Shown here: in pieces, positions 21,930 through 33,100 of the stretch | Position numbering within the stretch: the stretch's first letter is position 1 | Layout: each line of letters starts with the position of its first letter | NCBI GenBank assembly: GCA_015680685.1 | Contig: MNCI01004721.1 | Coordinates: 94,536 to 158,535, forward strand | Origin: Gnetum montanum | Lineage: Eukaryota > Streptophyta > Gnetopsida > Gnetales > Gnetaceae | Direction: 5' to 3' | Length of the DNA: 64,000 bases | Notes under the pieces: generated by a model | Database searches by the model: none | The model's input: the letters and a program-made list of their open reading frames with translations, nothing else | What the model was told of the DNA's origin: nothing | Position numbers and translations under genes: made by a program

Positions 21930-24710
21930 TTAATGCCCATCTTTCACTCTGTCCTTGTCCTCTTTCTCTGTCTCTTTCTCCTCCTTTTCCCTCTTATAAG
22001 AATCAGCAACCTCCTTTGCATCATGATAAAACTCTTCCTCGACATCACCCTCGTTTCCTTGCTCTTCAGCAGCGTGTTCCTGATCTTCGTCTTCATACCA
22101 TGGAAATTGATCTGCAAGTTTCGGATTTGGGGCTGGAGGTTTCCTGGCCTCTTCCAGAATTTTCATGATTTCTTCAATGGGCTGTGGAGGGTGATTTGGG
22201 TCATCATGTGGGTAATTCACTTCAGCACCTTCCCGAAGCTCTCTTGGCAGGTTCTTCAAAAACCACGGATGATTCCTAATCTCCCGAATGGTGATCCTCT
22301 GTAGAATTCGAAGAATTCGAAAGTATGAAGAATCTCTGAAATAAACTGACTGAAAAAACAAACGCAGGTAGCTGAAAAGGGAGAGAGATGAACAAGGTTT
22401 GACATACCCTAGCAGGATTAGCAACAAAAATTCGAGTCAACAAGCTCCTGCAGTCTTGAGAGATATGCACGTAATCAGGAACAGTGTATTGAACGCTCAT
22501 GATACGCTGGCATTTCAGAGAACCAAGGTAAGAATGCGAACACCCAAATGACAAAATACAAGTAAATGTGGTTCTCTAACTAAAATATTCACCTGGATAG
22601 TCTTCCGAAAATTCTTGGGATCGTGCTGGTCCTCGAATGGATAAGCCCCAACAAGCATAACATACAAGGTAACACCGCATGACCATACATCTGCGAGCTG
22701 AAGTCACAAATATTGTCACTCACCCAAGTCTCGGGGCACTTATCTTACGAAAATCAGAGTCCATGAAAATGTATGCTAATATAGATGCCATATGAAAACA
22801 GAAAGTTTCACTATCTCACCTTGCCGTCATACTCCTTTCTGGACAGAACCTCAGGAGCAATGTATGCAGGAGTTCCAACAGTTGACTTAGGTTTTGAATG
22901 GAGGACGGACGACTGATGGACAAAGAAAAGCATTGATAAATAATACTCTGCATTATCATCCTCAGGGATTTCGAGTTTTAGGGCCTTCTGAGGAAAGCAA
23001 TACACACCTTCGAATAACCAAAATCACAAATCTTCAGCCGGGGAACACGTCCACCATCCAGCAAAGTGTTTTCCAGCTTAAGATCACGGTGGCAGATGTT
23101 CTAACGAAATCATGATCACAAAAAGTGAGGAGAAACAAAGTCAAAAGTTCCGAAGAATATTGTTCACATAAAGAGACCAATCTACTCTCAAATGATGAAT
23201 GCCAAACTTTATGAGAATTCTGGAAACAACGCACACGGAAAGTAGCGAACAAAGCGGCCACCTACCATAGAATGGCAATAACTGACACCGGATATCAGCT
23301 GCTGAAAGAAAAACCTAGCCTGACATGGCACAAGATTTCACCGTGTATCAGACGAAAAAGAAGGCGAAAAACTCGAAATAACTCACATGTAGGAAAATGA
23401 CAAAGCCTAGACATAGATTTTCTTAAAAATCTTTCGCTCCTATACAAACCTCATCCTCGCTGAAACGCCCTGCGTTGCAAATCCTGTCAAAAAGCTCGCC
23501 TCCGGCTGCGTACTCCATAACGATTGCCAAGTGAGTCGGAGTCAGTACCACCTGTTACAAATAACAGAGGAAAAGTAAAATCGGCTTCACAAATTTTTGG
23601 CATGATCCTGAACTACAACGCGTATACGACTCTGTCGTCCGTACCTCCTTGAATCGGATAATGTTCGGATGCCGCAGCGAGCGGTGATTAATGATCTCCC
23701 GACCAACATTTTCATCTATCTGAGACAAAATGAAAAGCATTAGGTCGACAGGTCAGTACTCGCAAAACCCCAATCACAAATGGAAATGAGACATATTTGA
23801 AACGAAAGAAATACCGAAATGGAAAATCCTCACAAAACATTAATTTCCTACAGCAAGAACACAGACATAAATGTCCGGTGTTACTCCTGGAAGCGAATGG
23901 TAAATCATTAGTCTTTCAGCCTGAAATGTTCAGGTAAACACTCATATCTGATTTCAAAAGCTAAAGCATCCGGAGGAAGAAATTAAATCGACAGAAACAT
24001 TATCCACCAAACAGTAATTCCGAAAGTATAATAATTAATGAACTCGTGCAAAAAAATGATAAAACATCTATTTTTAGAAAAAAAGAAAAAAAAATCGTTC
24101 GAAACTTTGAGAAAATATTCCCGTGCCAAAAATATAAAATCTCTTACGATCTAGAAAAAAAATGAAAATAAACGTCCAGCTGTGAGATGAAAATCCGCAA
24201 ACTTTTAAAAAATTACTCAAAATACCTTGATTCTCGAATCCCTTAGACTGCATAACGAAACGCACGAAAATAACCTAACCAATAAGAGAACCGCACAAAA
24301 AGACCAAGCCGGAGCCAAAACGAGCAAATCTCAAACAAACGCGAAACAGATATAAGCATTCACCAAAAATAAACACTACAATCCTCAAATTTCACACACA
24401 CAGAGAGACACAAACACAGCCACGCCGGAGAAAAACATAATCAAAAAAAGACGAAACAAACAATCAATTCCTCACCGGAAAGCTCCTATCCACAAAAGCC
24501 ACCTTACGCCGGAGCAAAACATCATCGAATACGAAACAAACAAGCAAGCAAGCAATTCCTCACTAGGAATCTCCTGTCCAGAAAAAATACCTTCCGGCCG
24601 CGCTCGATATGCTTCACTGCGACGAGCTCCTTGGTCGTCTTGTCGCGCATGAGCTTGGCCACGCCGAAATTGCCGGCGCCGATGTTCTTCACCTCCTCGA
24701 ACCGATCCAT
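21930..24710 (-). CDS. SnRK2: SnRK2-type serine/threonine protein kinase (subclass I-like), nine exons
   Basis: Exons: 24,591-24,710; 23,645-23,719; 23,450-23,551; 23,266-23,319; 23,008-23,100; 22,820-22,912; 22,593-22,697; 22,408-22,506; 21,930-22,298. All introns are GT-AG and the frame is open for 369 residues, normal for the family; exon lengths 75, 102, 54, 93, 93, 105 and 99 are the conserved SnRK2 pattern. Visible motifs: glycine loop [10 protein letters not shown] (11-20), Lys33, HRDLKLEN (Asp123), DFG (143-145), activation loop [16 protein letters not shown] (154-169) with Ser158, SnRK2 box [11 protein letters not shown] (288-298), acidic tail with mixed Glu/Lys (316-369). [15 protein letters not shown] and [14 protein letters not shown] point to subclass I (SnRK2.4/2.10-like), kinases activated by osmotic stress and largely independent of ABA. 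The tail lacks the short Asp-rich ABA box of subclass III. The gene looks functional. Confidence 0.95.
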
Positions 24711-25030
24711 GAAGGCAGATCGCCGGAAATCAAGCCAAACGGAGAGCAAGAATCCGGACAAAAAACGAAACCGAAGGAATCCGCGGAGCAAGATCGCAGA
24801 GGCGACGACGAAGAAGCAGCGGGAGCTACAAAAATCGCCGTGACTTCTGCGACGACGACGACGAGGAGGAAGACGACGAAGAAGAAGAAGAATCAAAGAA
24901 GCAAAAACAAGAGAGGAAGAGCTGCAACGAGAACCAAAACCAAAAGCGGAAGCGGAAGCAGAGTGTGAATAGTGTTGGCTGCAAGAACAGAGAGAGAGAG
25001 AGTGTGTGTAGCGTAAAAGAAAAGCGCACG
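24711..25030 (-). other. 5' leader of SnRK2
   Basis: On the minus strand this is strongly CT-rich with TCGTCGTCG and CTTCTTCTT runs (24,840-24,895). No ATG occurs on the minus strand between the presumed transcription start and the start codon at 24,708-24,710, so scanning ribosomes should meet the kinase start first. The right boundary is inferred from the TATA box. Confidence 0.6.
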
Positions 25031-25057
25031 TTTACGGGTAGAGAAGGCCGCCAGGGC

Positions 25058-25065
25058 TTATAAAG
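25058..25065 (-). promoter_or_regulatory. TATA box of SnRK2
   Basis: The minus strand reads CTTTATAA, about 350 bases upstream of the start codon. An ACGTG core (25,026-25,032 region, minus strand AAACGTGCGC) lies near the expected start site. The upstream region to about 25,400 is GC-richer than the surroundings. Confidence 0.5.
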
Positions 25066-25157
25066 GGGAAACCGAAGCGTCTGCGCGCTCGACCATGAAG
25101 ATGGGCGATTTTGGCTGCTGCGCTCATTTGCTGGTAAAAAGGAAATGATGCGTTGCC

Positions 25158-25187
25158 GTAGCAGTAGCAGTAGCAGTAGCAGCTGCA
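25158..25187 (+). repeat. (GTAGCA)n-like microsatellite in the SnRK2 promoter
   Basis: The plus strand reads GTAGCAGTAGCAGTAGCAGT and continues to GCAGCTGC, about 100 bases upstream of the TATA box. Confidence 0.8.
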
Positions 25188-25539
25188 ACTTTTCGTGCGG
25201 CCCCAATATCACTTCACATCACATCACAGACCCTGCTATGCCATGCTTTGACGATACTTCCAACATACGCGTGGGTCCCACCCCTCCCCCGCCCGATGGA
25301 ACGCTTCCGCACCCATTAATGCACCGCTCTTGGCCTTGTCCTAATGCGCCTTCATTGGCTTCTCAGGCCTGGCCTTGGAATTTCAGGTTATTAAAACGCT
25401 CTCCAACGCGAATTTTTAGCTTTAAAAAAGATCCGTCCGCGTATTGTTATCCAACTATGTTATTAATTATTATTATATTCGATTTATCGCGAACTTCATT
25501 TTGTTGGGACAGGTTAGAATGATAATGATTCATTGAATT

Positions 25540-27560
25540 TGCAAGGCTTCTATAGGTATAGCTTGTTTGAAGGTGATAACTAACATTATATGGACTGTGT
25601 ATGCACTCGACCTGGAAAAATAAATAAAACTTCTAATTATTTATTAAAAAAATAATTTTGGATCATCGCCTAGAGGTTCGATGCTCATCTTGCTGAGGTG
25701 GGTCCATTTGCTTACTCTATATGGATCATTATCCAGGTATTCAATACTCATTTCGCAAAGGCATAGTATTGGGAACGCCAATAGATGAGTAAAAGCCTAA
25801 CCGCTTTTGTATGATTTGAACCTAATCTTAAAACTTGCATAAACATAGTAATTGCTTTTGATCACAAATAATGTAGTTTTATATACCAAAATAAGCATGT
25901 TTACATACTAAAGAGGCATGTTTTTTGACCGTTTTGGTATGTAACTTAGCGTGTTCCCGGCATAAAAGCTAAAATCATTTGAAATAACCATGTCTACGTA
26001 CTAAAGACATTGTTTTTAAGACGCTTTTAGTATGTAACCAAGCATATTTCATGCAGAAAAGCCATAAAAACGCATAATTTGTGCATTCACATTTTCGAGC
26101 TATATTTGCATTCATTCCTTGGTTGTTGTGAATGTATTTTGTCATGTCTCACTTATGCGGTTCAAACGTCACGGCCGAGTTACCGGTGCGATTCACAGGA
26201 TAAACAGCATAATATTTTACGATGAAGATGATGCGTTAGATATTTACGCTAAAGTATATTTTGACTTTTATGCTCTGGTTGGAAGATTTCTAAGTGAATA
26301 CCGTTAAAAGACTTTTGTAAAGGTTATGGGAACAAACCTTATCGTTCGTGAATGCAATGATGTAAGAATCGAATCCTTTCTCACTTTCTCTTTCATTAGT
26401 TAGTATGATGTATTGTCCATTTTGTCGTGGCGTAACTTCATGCCTATCAATCCATATCCTGACTTCTTACTTTTTATCCCTGCCAAATTTTATTGTTGCA
26501 CTCCAAATCGATGCTTGGGTTTGAGTATGGTACTCTCTGCTTTCTTCTGCAAAAGATTTGAGAAAGGTTCTACGTCCTAAAATGAAGACAAAAACTCTTG
26601 CAAAGTACAAGGCGGTGCCGGTCCGCGATGAAGTGTGTGCATTTTTATTGCAAGCATTTAGTGCGATTGTGGCCAACGAATTTTATGCAGATTTGATGTT
26701 ACTTGTTAGAGATATTTATTCAGACAGCAAACAGTTGCTAGAAAATAAACCACAGAAAGCGCAGAAAACATGGTTGAAACATTGTCGAGAGGATACAGTC
26801 ATATGGGGCTAACAAGTGCCGTTTCAGGGAAATATAGTTATTAAATATGCTGTTGGCAGGTTATCCATATTTGGTATTTTATGGACACTTCCAGGAAGCT
26901 TCATTGACGAGACTCGACACGGCTTGAGGATTTGTCATTTTCAGAAACACGGTAAGAGAAACATCGGATTTATTACAAGCTCCTGCTACAAAAGCATGGA
27001 CCACAATTTCGGCATTGATTTAGCAAGTTTTCAAGTTTTTTGTCGTGAAATTGCAAGATACGTTTTCGTTCCATAACGTATTTGTGCAAAAATTAGATAT
27101 CTGTATAATAAAATGTTCTGCTTTCTTGACGCTTTCCCTGAAAGTACGTTAAATGGCTGGAAGCACGGTGAGACGCTATTGCCATTTCCATTTTATAGAT
27201 TTTAGCAGATCTTTATTCTGGTCCAGGTAATACTAAATACGTTGCCCCATCACCGTCCTGCCGGGAATATTCGGTGTCGTCACGGTTTACTAGTTTATCG
27301 CGTATTCCTATTTTTCTACGTTTAAATTTGACTATGAGGTATCCATTGATTATATGTTTTGGATAAAAAACTCATTATAATATAGGTAAACTTTATACAT
27401 TTAGATTTCACTACGACGTGATTTTGATAGAATCTAATTGTAATATAAGTACACTCCAACATCTATATTCCAATTAAAATTTTATAAATCAACATTGCTT
27501 ACTAGAATCAAACCCATGACTAGAGTTTTCAAATAAAGAGTCAACTCATTGTTAAAAAGA
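25540..27560. other. Intergenic region with an unrecognised protein-like stretch
   Basis: 25,540-26,110 is AT-rich and has two related copies of a segment with 'TTTTGACCGTTTTGGTATGT' (about 25,922 and 26,010). From 26,119 to 27,076 on the plus strand several open frames follow one another, with wording such as DEVCAFLLQAFSAIVANEFY (about 26,630) and SFIDETRHGLRICHFQKHGK (about 26,900). They have CpG-rich, codon-like composition but switch frame. I do not recognise the family; a decayed gene or virus-like insertion is possible. Confidence 0.3.
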
Positions 27561-27564
27561 ACAT

Positions 27565-28283
27565 CAAAATGTTGATTATTTATAATTATCATCACATTCT
27601 AGCCTTTTCACAATGGGGTCGATTATATAAATTTATTTTCACCATTTATCTCTATGAAGAGCTAGATATTTGTTTAGTTGCAATTTCTTCATATCATTGT
27701 TTTCTATGTCTTTTACTTGGTCTTCTTTTCAATGACTTTCCTCATGTAGCAATTTCTTTTATAGATTTGTTTTCTTATCGTCTTTGCATCTTGTAGAATT
27801 AGAATATTTCCCTCTAAGTATCCGCAATGTGGACATATGAGATTGTAAGAAACTTTATTCAAGTGCTTATGTACATTGACACATTGACATGATTGCCAAT
27901 AAAATCCAAATTTTCTATATTCATTGCAACACTTAGAGTAGTTTACACTTCAAGCATAATATATTAACCCTCAGTAATCTAAGTAGTGGATAACTAATAT
28001 GCTCAATAGTATACACTTGGTAACCAAGCAACGTTAGTGTAAAGCTAAATTAGAAATTAGTTATTTAATTTAATTACTAAATCCTCATTTTATTGTTAAG
28101 CAATTAGGAGAAAATATAATAAAATAATTATAAAAGTCCATATCTTATACCTTAACTACACTTAACCATTAGTACAATTAGACACAAGTGTAGATTAAGA
28201 AGACAACCACTTGCAGTTCCACAATTGGCTATTAGAAATATTCACTACTTTGGTAACTAAGTCTACAAAATTGGTGCTCATCA
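27565..28283 (+). mobile_element. Decayed solo LTR of the same group
   Basis: It aligns with the 3' LTR of D in several blocks: TTAGAATATTTCCCTCTAAG (27,798-27,817; D has TTAGAATATTTTTCTAAGTA), a TTTATTCAAGTGC block, ACACTTAACCATTAGTACAA and AAGAAGACAACCACTTGCAG near the end. The right end is GCTCATCA (28,276-28,283). The left end is uncertain and no target duplication was found, so it is old. Confidence 0.6.
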
Positions 28284-28416
28284 ATAATTTACAAATTAAC
28301 TTTATACTTTTTAGTAATAATTTTTACAAAATTATTCCCATTTAAATAAACACACTTAGCATAAAATTAATAAAAAAGATAGTAAAGCTAATTTGTTCAT
28401 CGAGTGTTCACTTTTT

Positions 28417-28476
28417 TATATGAACCTATTTTTTAAGATCTTAAATTATATGAACCTATTTTTTAGGATCTTAAAA
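28417..28476 (+). repeat. 30-bp direct repeat, two copies
   Basis: Unit TATATGAACCTATTTTTTAA plus ten more bases, at 28,417-28,446 and 28,447-28,476, with two differences. Confidence 0.85.
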
Positions 28477-30148
28477 ATCTTAGTAAATAAGCAAAACCCT
28501 AACCTCTGCATCCAAACCCAACCCAACGGTTACAACTTGAGTATTTACTTTTTCTCCCAAGAGACAATTTGCTGGTACCAATGTCCTGTGAATCGTACAC
28601 CATTGAGAAATTTCTAATACCAAGAAAACAAAGAAAACAAGCAACTCAAGCTCAAAATTCGTCAGCTTTTCAGTAAGAAAACAAGCTATTCGAAACATCA
28701 GTAGGACAGCTTTCAAATTCGTACAACAGAATGGAAAGAAGCAGTGTTATCAATGAACCAATCCAGATTTGTGAAGATCCTGCTCTTGCTATTTTGTGTG
28801 GACGTGAAGCTTTACAGCATAACCCGTAGCAATTAATCCGAAATGCGCACCACTGGGCTCCACTTTTGGACTGTTTTGGTGATCATTGCTTATGAAATTG
28901 TTGTGATCGCTGTTTCCTGCATAAATCCGCGACCATTTTCATGGCAACGTGTGACACAGGAAAGGAGAATCTGTCAACTCTTTTGCTTGCTTATCCCGCC
29001 CATGCAATAACTTGGTCGACATTTTATTTCCATATCCCCGTTCTCTTCCCATTTTAATGACATGTCGAATCTGTTTGTAATGTTGTTCCTGTTCCCATTT
29101 AGGATCTCTTTCGGAAATTCGCAAGCAAAGAAAGATATTGAATTTGCGGTTATGAAAATGAAACGCATAAAATGCGATGGTAGAGTTATTTCAGGGTTAT
29201 CAAGGGCAAGCCAAAAAAAAATGGTCATGAGATAAAATTTCTGTCACTTTCTCCGTAATGATATGGTAAATTTCTCTAGGCGGTGAATACAGAGATATGT
29301 AAATTTCATAGGTAACATGCTTTTGATCAATCCCGAAAAAGGCAATAAATAAATAAAGGTCTGCATATTGTAAAGACAGTTGGAAGATAAGGTGCATACA
29401 ATAAAAGGTTTGAATTGCTTCAAATTTCTGCATATGGCAAAAGAAGTTAATACCACTTGTCTTTACCAATATAAGCTTGTAGAACAACATTTTTATAGGC
29501 TTAAATGGCAAACGAGTGCATGAATTCTCCCATGTGTGAAACGAGTGTTGTTAGCGTTTTAAGCCTCCTCGCCTTAACTAAACTACAGCACACACCAAAA
29601 TTAATTTTCCATTGCATTCATTAAGTATTTTATTTTCCAGTATGTTCAGCTAGAACAAACATATTGTGTACTGCTAGAATTGGGATTTTTCTACCAAATC
29701 CCACAGACAGCACCTCTGTCGTTAGTAGATACTAAAAGAGAAGATGCATTCATTTTACCTTACAAAAGTAGAAGCGGAGATCATGGTACATATCCATTTT
29801 ACAATCGTACAAATCAGCTTTCAGCATGTTCTTCCCAAGTCGCTGGTAACTCTTTCATGAGGATACCTGGTTTTCTAGACAAAACTGCCAAAGCACTAGG
29901 CTTTCTAAGAGCTAGATGCTCTTTTTCTCAGATTCCCCACGAAATAACCAAAGATAAAAGTGGGTACACCAAATGGGTTGTCCTTTCTACACGTCGGCGG
30001 ATATTCAGGTCTCCAGTAAGAACATATGCTCTGGTAAGGTTACGGCTCCTTTGCAGATTCTAAAGTCATAATTATAGATGCATCACAATTAAACTATGCA
30101 GGATTGCATTTTCCCAATAGTAATGTAAGCTGAAATAATGATAGAAAA
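28477..30148. other. 3' flank of the borealin-like gene
   Basis: No recognised gene. It presumably contains the 3' UTR of the minus-strand gene that ends at 30,149. A 127-codon plus-strand frame at 29,680-30,063 has no recognised motif and is probably chance. Confidence 0.4.
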
Positions 30149-33100
30149 CTAGGAAAAGTGAAACGAACCTTTGATGGTATCCATCTTGTCTTCACGATAT
30201 ACTCCAAGTGGTGAACCATGGACAGAAAGCAGTATTTCGCCTACTTTCGGCCGCCTGCTTGTCCTAGGTGTAGTGCCAATGCTTGGCTGAAATTTATTCT
30301 GAAAAAAGGCGCACACATGATTCAGAATGATGAGTTGATATGACTTTTTAAATGCTAACTGGGTACAACTGCACAAGAAACCTTTTTCATCCTATTGCTG
30401 CTTAAAGTATTCCATTCCTGAAGGGTCACCATGGTTAACTTTTTGTGCTCTATACATTTAAATACCAGAACCAAGGGATCTGTTGGGCATATTCCAGTTC
30501 TTTGAAGAAAGTTAATTAATATCTCCGTATATAACATTCTGGGATTCAAACCTTTTAGGATGATGGTAGTAGTTGGTGTACTCTGTTGGCTTGCACTTAC
30601 ATTTCCCTTTTTGCACCTCTTCATTTTTTCCATAGGTACCTTTTATTTCCTATATTTAGTTAACAGATAACTGAATGTTATATTTAGGGATAATCTGAAT
30701 GATGGTAAGGTGTTTGTTTCTCAAGTTAGAAGACATGGGTTTGAGCCTGAGCACACCCACTTGAAGAGCCTAGGATTTCACTTATCCTCACAAGACCACA
30801 CTTACCAGGATGAGCATTAAGACTCCAGGTGATCATCTATAACTAAGTGCTATATTTGCTATATTTGATATGTATTAACAGCGCCTTGTTAAAATCATGC
30901 TGTAAAGATTATGTTCCGGTTGTACAGTTAGCTTCAAATTGCAAGATTGTTCATTTTATATAACATCGCCAAACATGCGAAGAACATAAAAGGTTAAACA
31001 AATTCAAAGAAGTTCAAGTTTCGTTATAGTTGAGGCACAAAATGAACTGCACGTACCATCGTTGGAGTTTGATACGAACTTTCACCATCCGTAGACACTT
31101 TGTCAGCATTGCTCTCAAACATCTGAAAAGTCAGAATAATTTTAGTTATGGCTACACGAAGATTTTATCATTAATAGAAATCTTCCTTCTTTAACTATCA
31201 AGTTAAAACATGGCTTTGAAAAAGAGAACGTATAGAGATAAATCATTAGGTTTAAATTGGGCATTTCTAACTTACAGCGTGGAGATCGATACCCATGCTT
31301 CGCAAAAACTGTTCATTCACTGAAACGACAATTACATAAGCACCATAATCTACCTCAACAGAGAATCATTCCACACAGGCAATACATAGTAATACATAGT
31401 AATAGCTTTACATCAATTCAAAGTGGAAATTACCCTTCAAACCAATAATCAGAAATAATATAAAATCAAAATAATGCTCTCACTTAAAATGCAAAAAGAA
31501 AATTCTGTGAATTCCGTAAAGTCTCCGATGTGAATTAATAGGAGAGAGAACATTGTTCTGAATTTCATGCTAAAACAAATATGCGGCTGTTTAGAATTTT
31601 CTGTCTTTAATGTTCAAAATCCATACCTGCTAGACTACAAAAGTTTGACTCCCTTGAATTTTGTTGATCATCTACGGAAAATGACATCTTTGGTACAGAA
31701 CAACCTTGATGTGCAGCTGATCCCCACCATTGTGTGTCACCAACACAACTTCCACGGATATTTTCGTGCTCAAATTTCTTGTCCAACTCAATTATACCAT
31801 CTGCATTTGTTACAGGAATCGTGCCTGGACAGTGCTCTTGTAAGAACTGCAGAAATGGCATGTCAAGTTGCACCTCTGAACACATTGAACGTGCTAATCT
31901 TAGTTGACTAAGACACTGATCAATTTGAACATCTCGAAATGCTTGTATGGCAACGATTCTGCGTTCGACTGTCATTCAAATGAGATATGTGCATTAGAGA
32001 TAGCCATATTTAAAATACAAGCGAGCCCAATAGCAGAAAACAACTGGAACAACATCCAAATTAAATGAACTAATAATTCAAAGCACACCCTGTCTTCTGT
32101 TATAGCAATTACTTCATTTCATATCACAATGCTTCTGCAAGATTAGGATTTATATTTCAGAGAACACAAGACACGAAATGAACTGTCATATCCAGGTCAA
32201 GCCTTGGACAATGTAAGTTGATGAATATATTTTCTTGTCAACGTTCCATTCACACTATTGAACCTCAACTAGTGTTGTCTTTCTCTATTCTCGGAACATG
32301 TAGAGTTTGAGACTTGTATAAATATGGCTAGAACAATCCAGGAAGAAATGGGATAGCTAAGAGTAGCAATACAATTTCTATGTTTTTGTGAACAAAAAAT
32401 AATTTCAATAGTTTGAAGCAAACTTTTATTTTGCAAACTCAGCATTATGTCGGGAAGAATTAATAAGTTTAATCAAAAAGATTTGAGATTCTAAATTAGG
32501 GCGCTGCCAATAATCTGTTGATCTCATCAAGTCACTCTATGCAATATCTTTGGACTTTTATGTCACCGTTCAATATATTTATTAATGATGCACTAAAAGC
32601 CCCACGACAGAAGTACAGTGGAACAATGGCATATTAGAACAATAATGTGTTTGGCATTGGATAGCTTATATTTTGCATTGTCCTTGGAATAAAAAAAACC
32701 TTTTCTGTGCTCTAACCAAATGAATAAAGCACTTCATGTTTCGAATTGGAATACATTATGTATACCGTAGTCCTGTACATGATAAAATCTTAAGCATATA
32801 CAGGACATTAATTATGCTTTTTAATGGAACATTGCTTGGCAGCTTTCTTTTAGGGCCCATCATTAATAACAGATTCTGTGATCTAAAACAAAAATTAGCA
32901 CAATGGGCACAATGAAAACAAAACCAACCACACTTTTGAAGCCATAATGAAAAACATGAAACTGAGCTTAAGTCCTGAGCCCGTACCAACCAGGCTGAGT
33001 CCATTACCCTTTATCTCAATTTATACATTTGGTTGCTTTCAAGCTAACACAAGGTTCATTGAACCTAGAGATATTCTCCAATCACCTAGAAAGTTCAAGA

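Noticed and set aside
24522-24896. Longer SnRK2 N-terminus from an upstream in-frame start
   Set aside because: The upstream codon is TTG, the added residues are low-complexity translations of the CT-rich leader, and family proteins start at MD(R/K).
24609-24968. Plus-strand frame opposite the SnRK2 leader
   Set aside because: It is the antisense of exon 1 and a CT-rich leader, with no motif.
29930-30045. A sixth exon of the borealin-like gene
   Set aside because: A possible acceptor at about 30,032 would give only eight further residues; the polypyrimidine stretch is weak, so the simpler stop at 30,149 was kept.
29680-30063. 127-codon plus-strand gene
   Set aside because: No motif or homology recognised, and it overlaps the likely 3' UTR of the minus-strand gene.
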